Part shown: positions 53,802-64,000 of the stretch, piece after piece
How positions within the stretch are numbered: position 1 is the stretch's first letter
How the letters are laid out: every line of letters starts with the position of its first letter
Source of the DNA: Mastigias papua
Lineage: Eukaryota; Cnidaria; Scyphozoa; Rhizostomeae; Mastigiidae
Length of the DNA stretch: 64,000 nucleotides
Direction: 5' to 3'
Assembly: GCA_964019165.1 (NCBI GenBank)
Contig: OZ025270.1
Location: forward strand, 14,270,159 to 14,334,158
The notes under the pieces: generated by a model
Database searches by the model: none
Seen by the model: only the letters and a program-made list of their open reading frames with translations
Told to the model about the DNA's origin: nothing
Made by a program: the position numbers and the translations under genes

Positions 53802-54596
53802 ATGGCGTACTGTGGCAGTAAGAAGCTGATTTTCAAGTCAATCGTGGAGCTTAGATCTAAAAGAAAGCGTGCAGACCATGCATCTGTTATATCACATGCA
53901 GAGAGGCACTATGGCTTAAGTATTGAGGAGGGGCATGATTCACTTAGTTGCCTGTTAGACAATGGTTCTGTTTTCAATAAATCCACGCAAGCTGGTCTCG
54001 CCTCTTTATTTGTTAAAGAAGACTTTGTTGAACATGACGAAGAACATCACCAAAATGATTCAATTTTAAGTTCTCTGGAAAACATGGTAACTCAGACAAA
54101 ATGTCCGCCGCGCGCCTTTAAGTGTTCACCGCGCGTAAAATTGCCGCCAGAGAACAATATACCCCGTGACTCATCGCTCCTTCTTTTGGACAACGTTGAG
54201 GTACCTATGAAAAATCAGCCAATTTTCCCACGGTTGTCACTGCACGTAGAACAGCCATCTGAAAATTCCTTTCTCCCCATCATTGAGAAACTGGTCGAAA
54301 ACAATTCCCAGCTGATTGGCCTTCTCGATGCTGAAAGACTCACAAACGCGGAATTGACCATGGAGAATGCAACACTCAAAATTGAATTAGGTAATGAGAA
54401 AGCTGCAAACCTTAGGTATCATGAAGCAAGAAGTTGTGAACTACCATCAGTGGTGCAGTTCATGCAAAGGATCAATGCAAAAAATCCCCAGGAAGCCGAA
54501 GACAAGCATGTTTCAAATACGACAATCACCAAACAAGAAATTGAACGAAGACTGAGCATGCAAATGAAAGAAATCCAAGCCCCAAAGCATAAATAA
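53802..54596 (+). CDS. CR1-like LINE ORF1 protein, intact frame
   Basis: 264 codons without interruption: MAYCGSKKLIFKSIVELRSK, then HYGLSIEEGHDSLSCLLDNG, a variable middle, and a coiled-coil-like segment (IIEKLVENNSQLIGLLDAER). The N-terminal winged-helix-like region resembles ORF1 proteins of CR1-type LINEs in cnidarians and molluscs, which bind the element RNA. This frame is followed by an esterase-like domain that is normally part of the same element. The intact ORF1 contrasts with the deleted downstream part. It could also be read as a host gene, but the adjoining LINE sequence argues against that. Confidence 0.65.
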   Translation: MAYCGSKKLIFKSIVELRSKRKRADHASVISHAERHYGLSIEEGHDSLSCLLDNGSVFNKSTQAGLASLFVKEDFVEHDEEHHQNDSILSSLENMVTQTKCPPRAFKCSPRVKLPPENNIPRDSSLLLLDNVEVPMKNQPIFPRLSLHVEQPSENSFLPIIEKLVENNSQLIGLLDAERLTNAELTMENATLKIELGNEKAANLRYHEARSCELPSVVQFMQRINAKNPQEAEDKHVSNTTITKQEIERRLSMQMKEIQAPKHK

Positions 54597-55690
54597 TATC
54601 TAGCATATAAATCTCAATTAAGAACCAAAAAAAACTATGAATTAATCGATCGAATATGGACACCGTTATATCTGCTGAACAAACTGCTATAAAAACCAAA
54701 GAAAGATATAAAGAGCATGATATCCCTACAATAGTCAATTCGAAGAAGAACAGTATGAAAAATAAGGAATTTTCAAAAAGAAAAGGAAGGCACAAATGAA
54801 AGTAACACAAAATCTACCCAAAAATCTGCAGAGATTACTTCCATAGCTGGATCATATTAGCAGCAAGCACAGTAAACAAAGTAACTACTAACCATGAACA
54901 ATCATCGAATAAGGTCATCATTGTTTGGGATTCGATTTTTAATGGAATAAATGAAAAAGGTCTGTGGAGAAATGGTGACATTGTGCAAGTACATCCTCAT
55001 CCTGGTGCAGCTTCGGAATATCTGATCGATCACATCAAGCCTGTTGCAAGGAGAAGGCCAGATATAGTGGTGCTACATATTGGTACAAATGACATAAACT
55101 AACAGCATAAACATGCAAGAGAAACTGCAAGAAGTGGTTGGTATTCTACAGCGCGAATCAAAAGGAAGCAAAATTGCTTTATCCTCGGTGGATGCGAGAA
55201 TAGAAAAACATGCACCCCTTATAGAGCGTAGAGTGTCAGATAAATCTACACCTTAGCTAAACCCTGCGATCAAGAGAATGTTTAAGACGTGGGACTAGCT
55301 AAAAAATGCAGCCATTAAATCTAGATCTAACATATCAGTGGAAGCTTACAAGCAAATACGCAATAGGACTAATGCCATGAATTCAAAACTTAAGAAAGAA
55401 TACTTTACAGACAAAATTCATTCTTGTGAAGGGAATATCAAAAATACCTGGAGCACTATAAATATGCTGATTAACAAACGGCCGAAAACAACAATGATTT
55501 CATTTCTACTAGTTGATGGAAATGTTGTAGCAAAGTCCGAAAAGATACCAGTCTCTATGAATAAATATTTCTGCAGTATAGGGGAATGAGCTTAGCAAAG
55601 ACATTCCTTACAAATTAAATTCATTCTTAAGTAATCAGATTCATGCTCCAGATAAATCATTTATATTCGCGCCTGTTTGTAAGAAACAAA
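54597..55690 (+). pseudogene. CR1-like LINE continuation: esterase-like domain and deleted ORF2
   Basis: At 54916-55100 an SGNH-esterase-like stretch is readable: KVIIVWDSIFNGINEKG, VQVHPHPGAASEYLIDHIK and IVVLHIGTNDIN. The expected GDS serine motif reads WDS, so the first block has lost its glycine. From about 55255 the sequence jumps to the spacer between endonuclease and RT in ORF2 (LNPAIKRMFK, EAYKQIRNRTNAMNSKL, STINMLINKRPK, FAPVCKKQI). Endonuclease and RT are both missing. The jump shows an internal deletion of the whole endonuclease region. Confidence 0.7.
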
Positions 55691-55900
55691 TTATCCCAAC
55701 TTCCGTTTCCGGACTCATATCTACTGAATAATCCCCATTTAGTAAAGGATTTGGTTCGTCAGGTATTTATCTGGTAGGGTCATTGCCGATTGAGCAATCA
55801 GTCATAGAGTTTGCAATTTTGCTGCTATCTGATATTTGGCTTCCATCTATATTTAAGCAGCTTATATTAGTTGACTTTGATCTTTGTTTACAAGTTGGTT
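55690..55900 (-). pseudogene. Short LINE ORF2 spacer fragment
   Basis: The minus strand reads STNISCLNIDGSQISDSSKI and ANSMTDCSIGNDP, then IPDEPNPLLNGDYSV, similar to the segment before the RT domain of jockey-like LINEs. It abuts the plus-strand CR1-like fragment. Too short to classify. Confidence 0.6.
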
Positions 55901-56440
55901 GACAGTTTGCCAAGTGCCTTTCATGTTTCCCCATTTTAGGCCCCTTAAAACAATAGTAGTTTATCATCCTCGCGCGCATCACTTTCCTCCTGCGTCAAGT
56001 TTTTTACATTCTTTTTTTCGAATTTGTCTTACGATTACCAACCCAGATTATCCGATGCAGCGCTAGTCACAACAATTTCAATCACATGTTGACAAAGCGA
56101 ATCTAATACCGGATTGCTGCATCCTTTTCTCAGCCAACAAAATGTCCCACGTATTGAGTCAGCGGGAGACTTGGAAGCTGCAGGGGAAAGAGTAGTTTTC
56201 GGCTGCCATGATATCAGTAGCGCTTTTTGAAAATTGTGAAAATGAGCTCTCAATGCATTTTGGGAATTATCGATGGATCAAAAGTAGTAAAGCGATGGTG
56301 TGGGAAATGCATTCAACGGAATCTGCATTTGTGCGAGGTTTTCTCGGGGGTTCAGCTCTGGACAGATTGATAACGGTATGGCCATCTAAGACAAGTACAA
56401 AGGGTGCAAGGTACGTTGAACCGTCAGAAAATATATTTAC

Positions 56441-56572
56441 ACTCGAGTGCCAAATAATTAGGGGGGGGGAAATTTCAGAAAATTAGTGCATGGTTGGGGG
56501 TGGAATAAGAACATGAGTGTTGAAAAATTCTAAAAATTAAAAATAGGGCGACGATAATTTTGCACTCCAGAG
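56441..56572. mobile_element. Small MITE related to the C-tract families
   Basis: Ends ACTCGAGTGCCAAATAATTA and the complement of CGATAATTTTGCACTCCAGAG correspond imperfectly, with G-rich tracts inside. TA follows the right end but not the left. The tip resembles family 1 (ACTC..AGTGC). The stretch 55901-56440 has chance frames only. Confidence 0.45.
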
Positions 56573-59500
56573 TACTTTTGTGAGAAATCTTGAATATTAA
56601 AAAAGTATTTGTGAGCCACTATGTGCAGGCTCTTACTGACTTGACAAATTTAAGTATTTGTTTTGAATTCTCATAAGCTCTTAGAGGTAGACGTGTATAG
56701 CTTTTTTGTCCCATTCTAATGTACAAGGAAGGGTGTTAGCACCCCCTTGCGCTTTGAGAACCTCGAAGCCTATGAAATGCAGGTGACTTTCTTGTTCATT
56801 GCATTTTTAAGCATAACATCTTCATAAAAGCATTTATAGTCAAAATATAGCGTTAAATTACTATGACGAGGAATAATACAGTCACCCAAAGCATTTCATA
56901 CTGTAATCCTTTTACAGAGAATAAAAACAAGCGCCCGCCCGCGTCAAAAGATTTTTGAAAAAGGATGATAAGCTAAAGTTTTTTATGGGGCCTTACTTAG
57001 CAATGTTCTCAGAAAAAGTATTGCTTTTTCAGTTCTCTGTTACGAGTGTCTACCTAGTTCTTAAGGGTTTTGTATGCAGGCATTAGAGCGGTGGAATTAT
57101 TTTGTTACATTTTCCCAGTATATCCGTCAAACATCTGCACGGAAGCCAGATTGCGACGAATATTTTATGTTTTTCGTTTTTATTGCTTTATGGTCATGAG
57201 TTAGATAGTCATTAAATGTCCTAACATTGTGTACCATGTAGTGGTCACTCATAGACACCTTTATGACCCCTTGATTGCAGAATATTCCTCTGGACAGTTG
57301 TTACATAAAAATTGTTTTGAAATTGAAATGATTGTAAATTCTGTGCATATTCTAAGAGCTGCTGTCTTTTTCAAAGGTTTCTGGAGAGAAATTACAACTT
57401 GTGTCTCCCAAAGATTTCTTTGCCTCAGATGAGAATTTTCAAAAGCACACAACTACTTGCATTATTTTGGTAAATAAATTCAGATGGCTATGGTAATAAA
57501 CAATAGCATTTAGTTGCAGATCATTTAGTTGCACAATAGCACAGTCAAACATCTTACAGTTTCTCAAAAATTTCCAGTAAGTCGCTCTTCAAAAAAGAAC
57601 AATTAAAAATGAAACATTGTAATCTAGCATTATCAAAATGACTCATTGACTTATGGTTCATTGACTGATTGTTTAAACCAAAACAACTCATATAAACCGT
57701 ACATGTTAATGATGCTATAATTAAGTGTAGTTTGCATGAATTGTCTAGTTTTACACAATCAGCCAATGAACCAACTAGGGTGACACTCAGTAGCTCTGCT
57801 ATTATTCGATTTTCGTCATTGCGAGTGGGCAGTCGAGTGAGCTCTATTGGCATAGCGCTAATAATTTTTGCAGACTACACCAATCAAACTCTAGCAAATG
57901 CAAGGAAATGTCCTTTTTCACATACTTTTTTTATATATTTCATTTGCATTAGCTATCGCAAATGGTACAATACTCCCCATTTATATTCACACTAGCATAT
58001 ACTGTAGCAATGGAGTCAACGGATTTTGACTAGTGACGTCATTACTCTAGTTTAAGACAGATTTACGATTATCTGTTCTTTAGAATTACATGTTGCTCAT
58101 AGATAAAAATTTACAATTTTAATTTGCTGTCACATCTTTCGCAAGGTGCTGCTGTCACAAAAAGAGTTGCAGCGATCAGAATGATTATAAGAAAGTTGGG
58201 ACAGAAACTTTCTATATCACTTTCTTGAAAACTCAGCAGATAACAGCAATGTGAATGTGTACAACACAACATATTCCATCTCCTCTCTTTAATTTTGGAA
58301 TTCATGATCCGCATAAACATTCCATTCAATTCCTAAAGAGATTTTTTATGTTCTGCATCTTCTCACAGAGCAACGCATTTTGCCACCACCCACCCCCATT
58401 ACAGTTAGAAAGTTTTCGAAAAATCTCTGGGATCATGTTTCAGAAAAGTGGGGATACGTCACTGGTTGCACTTCCTGTAGTTCATCGAAGGCCATCGCAG
58501 ACTATCGCCGACAAACAGAAAAATTTAAACTGATTTAAAATCTTGATGGTAGTTCGCAGCTAGCGGTTTTCATAAGCATTTTCAGTTGTTTTATGTTCGG
58601 CGATGAGTGCATATCAAGATCTAGGAAGGTTGCAGGAGACTTGTGTACAAGTCAAACCAAATTAAAAAATGGTTCAGAACATTTCTCTGAAATTCCTACA
58701 AAATTGATCGCAGAAAGGCGGAAAAGTATTATATATATGAACAAAAATGAAATGACACGAAATGAGATATTTGGCAAAGTTATTGATAAAATACCAGAAA
58801 TACACGACATTACAGATATTTCAGAAACGAAAAAACACAAAATTTTCTATGTTGATATCATATTCAATATTAGCATAATAGAATAATATGCCATGGTACT
58901 GCAATATTTAAACTGCATATTAATGTACGTATAAAAACTGAGGTATTCTTAAATTAATGACTTAAATGCTATAAGGACGGAGAGGGACCTAAGATTCATG
59001 TAGCTTCGATCCGTTGCTGTTGAACTAGTCAAGAATGCTGTTTTCTGGGAGACATATTCTTCAAAAAAGGAACAGTAGGAAGGAGCCTGCAGTGATCCAT
59101 ATAAGAAGTCGCTCTAAATCGTTTGGGATCATATCACTCAAACAGTCAAGAGATGACATACCGGAAAGTACATTGCTATTCTACTATTTGTTCGATTGTT
59201 TGCTGCAAAGTCTAGCTAGAAGACCAGACATCTGAAGTAATGAGCTGACACCTTCTGTAACCCGCATATGGGTATATCCAATTTCCTGTGTACGAAAAAG
59301 GCATTTGATTTGATATCATAATATCTATTTAGCACGAAAACATTCAATGTGCACTGTTGCCCAATGGACCCTATTTTAATATTAATAACAACAGTTTATA
59401 CAAAGTAACTTACGTACAGTAAACTTATGAAAATTACAGAAATAATAAATATGTGGAGTATGTACAACTGTAAATATAAGAGAGAGAGAGGTGCGCTTAA

Positions 59501-61219
59501 GTCATACAGCTTGTTGTGCTTTTTCAATACCTTTCACTTACAGGGTAAACAATTTTGTGTGTGAACTCAAAAAACTTCATATTGTTGCACATTTGAAAGA
59601 GGTACACTTTAGACTACAAGCAGCTTTTCGTAAGAGAATTTCTAGCTTTAGTATTATGTAATTGTCTTTTAGATGTATCTTCTGTCAATACTCTCATTGT
59701 AAGCAACAGCTATGGGTACATAACAAACAGAATATTGAAGAAATATTCGAACAATAGTATCAAGGCAACATAATAGTAATACCACAAATCTGTTTGGAAA
59801 GACTAAGAACATAAGTAAAGTACTTTTATTTGCACAGAACACTGATCACATATCAGTTTCAACATGCTCTATTACATAGATCTTTCCCTAGATTATATCA
59901 CGTATCCACGAATCTATAATGCATTCTGGTAATTTTATTTAACGCCGTATTAGATGTATATGTTATTCTGTAATAATTTCAAACTTCGATGATATACTTC
60001 TTAAGTGCATACAATACCAAATGTCACTATCAAAGGTAGTTTAAACTGCCTGGCATAGTTACAGGCAAAGAAAAACAAAAAAGTAGCTGCATTAAATTAG
60101 AATGAAGTCAAATTAGGACTGATCCAAGGTTTGTTCCTACGATAAAACATGCAATATGTTCTTCGGATGATTATGTTAGAGGTTCCTTGTATGAAGAAAA
60201 GAAGGTGATTTTTGTTTGTATCTAGATCTCTGCACATATCGATGAATGAATCAGCTGCAAAATTGAAGATACCAAGAAAGCTGGACAGAATTACAAGTTT
60301 AAGAAGAAAACTCGACAGTAAACTGTTTTCAGAAGTTGGTGGCAATAATCCATTTCTATTTTGCATTTATATACTAGTTGGGCTGAAAACCACTCAGTAA
60401 TACAGGTGGATAATATCCTCAGTAATAAACCGAGGAGAAAGAGATCCTTGCAGGTCAACACTTAAGGTAGAACAATCAATGGATTGAAAGAAGTTGGTAA
60501 TAAATTGCAATGTTGAATTATAACGCCATTCACATCAACCTTCATCAAGGTTTTTGTAGCCTATGTCAAAAAGAGTATTTCAGACGGGCAAAGACTTGTG
60601 ATGTGATCAAAGTCTAATGCAAGAAACAAGATTAAGACAAATACGTGAGCAGTCTCTTTGAAGTCTGAATAAGTTTCTTCGGTATATTTCATACATTTGA
60701 AACATTGAAAGAATGCAGTAAACTATTTCAGAGCATGTTACGGCAAAAAGAATCATACAGCCAATCACTTCCTATAAGAATGTTCACTGCGGCCAGGATT
60801 AAACGATTTCGTAGGCCGCATATTTCACACGTCTGCGTTATGCCGTCTCACATTTTCAGCACTATTTTAGAGCAAAGCTTCGGGTTTGCTTTATTTGAAG
60901 CACCTGTCCGCGTACAAGAGTTTTGAAAAACATTCGGGGACTGGCTGTCAGTTAAAGTCGAACAACTTTCCATAGCTTGGCTGAATTTTCAACTGCAAAC
61001 GTCTAGGTAATCGTACAGAAACATACAACAATAACCATCGAAATGCACAGGCAGCCGATTGCGTATCCAATACGGCTACCAGAATGCTTTCTGCATTCAC
61101 AAGTGCAATTCAAGCAAAAGAAAGGTATATTAGAACATCCAATTTAAAATACTGCGAAAAAGGCAAAAGAGTATTGCCAAAGAGAGTATAATTGATAATC
61201 TTTTATGAATGAGACTTAC
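56573..61219. other. Region without recognised gene or repeat
   Basis: AT-rich, mostly unique-looking sequence. Open frames reach about 100 codons (for example 58593-58886 plus, 57853-57554 minus). None showed a family signature. The last RFC2 exon should lie left of 61220, possibly here, but was not identified. A short GA-repeat occurs near 59480-59492. Confidence 0.4.
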
Positions 61220-61414
61220 CTTGATGAATTCAAGTTTAAGATATTCGGCCAATTGCATTGTCTTACAGACCCTAAAGATATTGGTAATAATGTCTACAGC
61301 CGAATAACCCATGCGCCATAAATGGACCATGATTTTGTAGGCTTCGTCTATATTACCAGTTGTACAAAAAGACAGCATATCCTTTACCAACAAAGGATGT
61401 GGCTCATCGCAAAC
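61220..61414 (-). CDS. RFC2: Replication factor C subunit 2, penultimate exon
   Basis: A 195-base, phase-0 exon encoding [35 protein letters not shown] and [15 protein letters not shown]. This is the C-terminal collar domain of a small clamp-loader subunit, which assembles into the RFC pentamer that loads PCNA onto DNA. The acceptor TGCAG adjoins 61414 and the donor GTAAGT follows 61220. The match to animal RFC2 is unambiguous. The final exon, which would encode the last about 30 residues, was not found to the left. Confidence 0.95.
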
Positions 61415-62596
61415 CTGCAATAAGGATTCAATACTCGTAATGTTTGCTACCAGAAATTGCACCCAACTAAGGGGTCAGTCATATATATGGATTTCGTTCT
61501 CTTTTAGCGTTATTCAGACGTTAATTTCATTCATTTTATTTTACATATTCATGAAGGGTTGCTCTTCAGTTTGCCTCATTTACAAGAGGTCCTCCGTTAA
61601 ACACATACAAATTAAAAATTACTTTACAACTACAAACGAGAGAAAAAATAGCCTATTTAATATTTAAATTATAATGCAACAAAGTAAAAATCAAATTAAA
61701 TTTCTAAAATGAAAATATAAAATGAGTGATCTGAGAATCACCCCAACGATCTATCAACTCATGCTACCCCTTTCCTTTGCAAAATGGGTGGGGAGGGGGT
61801 CAACAACCCTGGCGCTAAGAAGAAATTTTTCACTTCGATTTTCATATCACGGACTACGAAGTGAGGACATGTCCCGCCACACCAGGGATCCCTTTTTCTA
61901 GCTTTCGGATGACTTAAGCTCAAAGGTTTCGTAAAGGAATTCATTGTTGTTGTCATCAAATAGGTATTGATTTTGAAAGGAACAAACTTCTAGAACAATT
62001 TCTACCATAACACAATCAAACTTTCCTAGCAAGTCTTGTCGTTAGTTTCCAGACAGCTAGAACCAGACCGAGAAATACTGCTGATTTAGAAACATTATGA
62101 TTCAGGTACAGGTACCCTTGAAAACGATCAAAACATCTGATTCACTACAGAGCAACTTCTTTCTACAAATTTTTTCCATGTAATAATGATAATCAGTACA
62201 GGTAATATCATTTGTAATATTTGACTTATACTCAGTTTTTTGCTCTGAACACGTTTCCTGCGATCTGCAAAGTTCAAGGAAGAGTCCGATAGCTTACTAG
62301 ATACAAGGCCTACCTCATGCTAGCATATGCTTGCAGGCCCATTTTAATTTCTATGGGACGATGCTAAGGGAGGGGGAAGTGGGAGGTCTGAAAGTTAGCG
62401 TCAAAATTATATAAAGCGCTGAAGAAAGTGATATATGAATGGCCCCTTAGGCAATGTGTCTTTTAAGATAAAATTCCTACTTCTCACAAAGCCATAAAGG
62501 TCATTAGTTAGTGTAAAATAAGGTAAAAAGCACTAATTCATAATCACCAAACAAATGAAATGGCAAAAAAATCAGACATAAAAAGCTATCTCGTAC
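61415..62596. other. RFC2 intron, no recognised element
   Basis: 1182-base intron between two RFC2 exons. It contains G-rich and C-rich patches near 61785-61900 and 62365-62390 that resemble hAT-type MITE interiors, but no inverted ends or duplications could be fixed. Confidence 0.5.
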
Positions 62597-62662
62597 CTTA
62601 AAAACGTTATCAGCATTTACAAAGCCAAACCCTGCATACGTCGATTGAAGATTGTTCAATGC
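62597..62662 (-). CDS. RFC2: Replication factor C subunit 2, internal exon
   Basis: A 66-base, phase-0 exon of exactly 22 codons: [20 protein letters not shown] plus FK. The acceptor CACAG precedes 62662 and the donor GTACGA follows 62597. In RFC2 these residues link the ATPase sensor region to the collar domain. It joins in frame to the exons on both sides. Confidence 0.95.
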
Positions 62663-63964
62663 CTGTGAACCAAACGAATGCTCTATGAAAGTGAATGATG
62701 TAGGAGAAGGAAAATCCAGTAGACATTGTACATAGAAGATGTTATGCATTTATCTTAATGCAAAATAGCAGAGTTTCGGAGTAGCCAATAAGTCACAAGC
62801 AATATCAACATAGACCACGGGTATCAAGCTCATTTGATCCGGGGGACATGTAAGACTTCATCTGATCTCAGGAGAGCCATATAGGGTGACAGAGCCTGAG
62901 GGCATCCTTTAGTATACACGCACTGTAGTATGCACAGTCCACGCCACTGGCGTCATACGTTGTTCATCAATATTAGGTGGCTGTTCGGTAAAGCAGCCAT
63001 TTTCAGAATGTCATTTTAGGCCTGGATTGCATGATCACTTTTGATTACGGCAGACGGGCAGTCTCAGTCACCAGGACCACTTTGCAGCCAGTACACATCT
63101 GTTTCAAATGTGTCCTGTCAATGATCAATGTAGAGAAAATTTGCTCAAAAACGTAGGCAGTTTCCAAGATCCACAAGATTTTGCAGTAACCACTGTTAAT
63201 CCATGGTAGCCTGGTAAGAGATACTGACAAAAGGTTTCTCAGTCTCATAAAAGCAAAGGATTTTAATTTCTGTATATTTTCATTTACGGCTATACAAGAG
63301 TGAGGGCCGGAATAAGCCATCTGGTGTACCACGAGCTGTATATTTGACACCTCTGGCATATACGGTGTAGAAATAGAACAAGTATTAAATGTATATATTG
63401 CGAATTTGACAACGGAAGATGGTAAATGAGATAAGAGGTCGTATAGGCATAACAAGAGCAAGATTCTGTAGAATAAATGAAATACTTACATCAAGAACAT
63501 ACCACTACATACAAGAAAATACATCCTTTAATCCTACTTACTATCTACACTAATATATGAGGTAGAAACAAGGCCAATATCAAAGACTATGTGTAGACGA
63601 TTGAAATCTTCTGAGGTGTGCTGCTACTGGAGAATGTTGAGAGTTTGATAGACAATACAAGTTATAAGCAATGAAGTATACGGAAGAATGAACAACAACA
63701 GTGAGCCACATAAGAACATCCAGATAACAAAATTTAAATACTTTAGATACTTTATAAGACATAAGGTAATATGACGTTAGGGAAGGCAGAAGAAGAAGAA
63801 GAAGAAGAAGAAGAAGAAGAAGAAGAAAGAAAGAAAGACGAAAGAAGAAGAGTTAAGAAGAAGAAGAATGAAGAAGCAGAAGAGTGAAGAAGAAGAAGAA
63901 GAAGAAGAAGAAGAAGAAGAAGAAGAAGAGTCCCCAAGACCATCTATGATAATAAATCCAATAC
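62663..63964. other. RFC2 intron with trinucleotide repeat
   Basis: 1302-base intron. Besides the AGA repeat near its 5' end (relative to the gene) no feature is recognised. The 138-codon minus frame at 63461-63045 lies wholly within the intron and has no family resemblance. Confidence 0.6.
63788..63929. repeat. (AGA)n trinucleotide repeat, imperfect
   Basis: About 140 bases of AGA/GAA units with interruptions. On the RFC2 sense strand it is a CTT/TTC polypyrimidine tract starting 36 bases inside the intron after the 63965 donor. Confidence 0.95.
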
Positions 63965-64000
63965 CTGTCGCATATCTCCCTGTGCAGTGAACACAATTGC
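63965..64000 (-). CDS. RFC2: Replication factor C subunit 2, exon end (partial)
   Basis: The minus strand reads AIVFTAQGDMRQ and then the donor GTATTGG, matching the conserved sensor-2 region of RFC2 (TAxGDMRQ), where the arginine senses ATP. The exon continues beyond the right edge of the window. It splices in phase 0 to the exon starting at 62662. Confidence 0.92.

Noticed and set aside
58593..58886. 97-codon plus frame, possible host exon
   Set aside because: No family match, no convincing splice sites; left as unassigned.
63045..63461. 138-codon minus frame
   Set aside because: Lies wholly inside an RFC2 intron with correct splice sites on both sides and has no family resemblance.
63752..63943. 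Leu/Ser-rich minus frame
   Set aside because: Translation of the AGA repeat.

Overview
This is animal nuclear DNA: AT-rich, with spliced host exons scattered among very many transposable elements. No bacterial-type operon, ribosome binding site or prophage is present. The mix of families (jockey/CR1-like LINEs, a Penelope-like element, animal copia with a half-tRNA primer site, BEL/Pao, hAT and P-type transposons, and an integrase-core DDE transposon) fits a marine invertebrate, most likely a cnidarian. That assignment is an inference from remembered protein similarity, not a search.

Two conserved host genes are partly visible, both on the minus strand. Three exons of choline-phosphate cytidylyltransferase (PCYT1) lie at 12131-11999, 11532-11422 and 6205-6054, with matching splice sites and phases. 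The rest of that gene lies left of the window. At the right end are exons of replication factor C subunit 2 (RFC2) at 64000-63965, 62662-62597 and 61414-61220. Their terminal exon was not found.

Layout. 1-4930: LINE fragments, one split by a TA-flanked MITE. 5164-5403: foldback. 6054-12131: PCYT1 exons, with LINE and hAT-type insertions in the introns. 12855-14805: minus-strand LINE. 16574-18191: nested hAT-type MITEs. 18300-24340: a hAT transposase pseudogene interrupted by LINE A, itself interrupted by LINE B. 24430-29400: another LINE, a LINE endonuclease fragment and a broken BEL gag. 29719-32382: two near-identical Penelope 3' halves, head to head between TA microsatellites, each with a hammerhead-like RNA motif. 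33674-38247: a nearly intact copia element. 38339-41855: a complete DDE transposon with long terminal inverted repeats. 42740-49598: a LINE split by a nearly intact BEL/Pao element. 50432-52590: P-element/THAP remnant. 52916-53662: Harbinger-like MITE. 53802-55690: CR1-like LINE with an intact ORF1 and an esterase-like piece. 56573-61219: nothing recognised.

The best candidate for a little-described system is the 3.5 kb element at 38339-41855. It has an intact 380-residue integrase-core transposase, a 6-bp target duplication and long inverted termini made of 24-bp repeat arrays. The terminal repeats also contain the start of the transposase gene, so the right end carries an open frame for a helix-turn-helix-only protein that could act as a self-made repressor. 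Second are the Penelope-associated hammerhead-like motifs.
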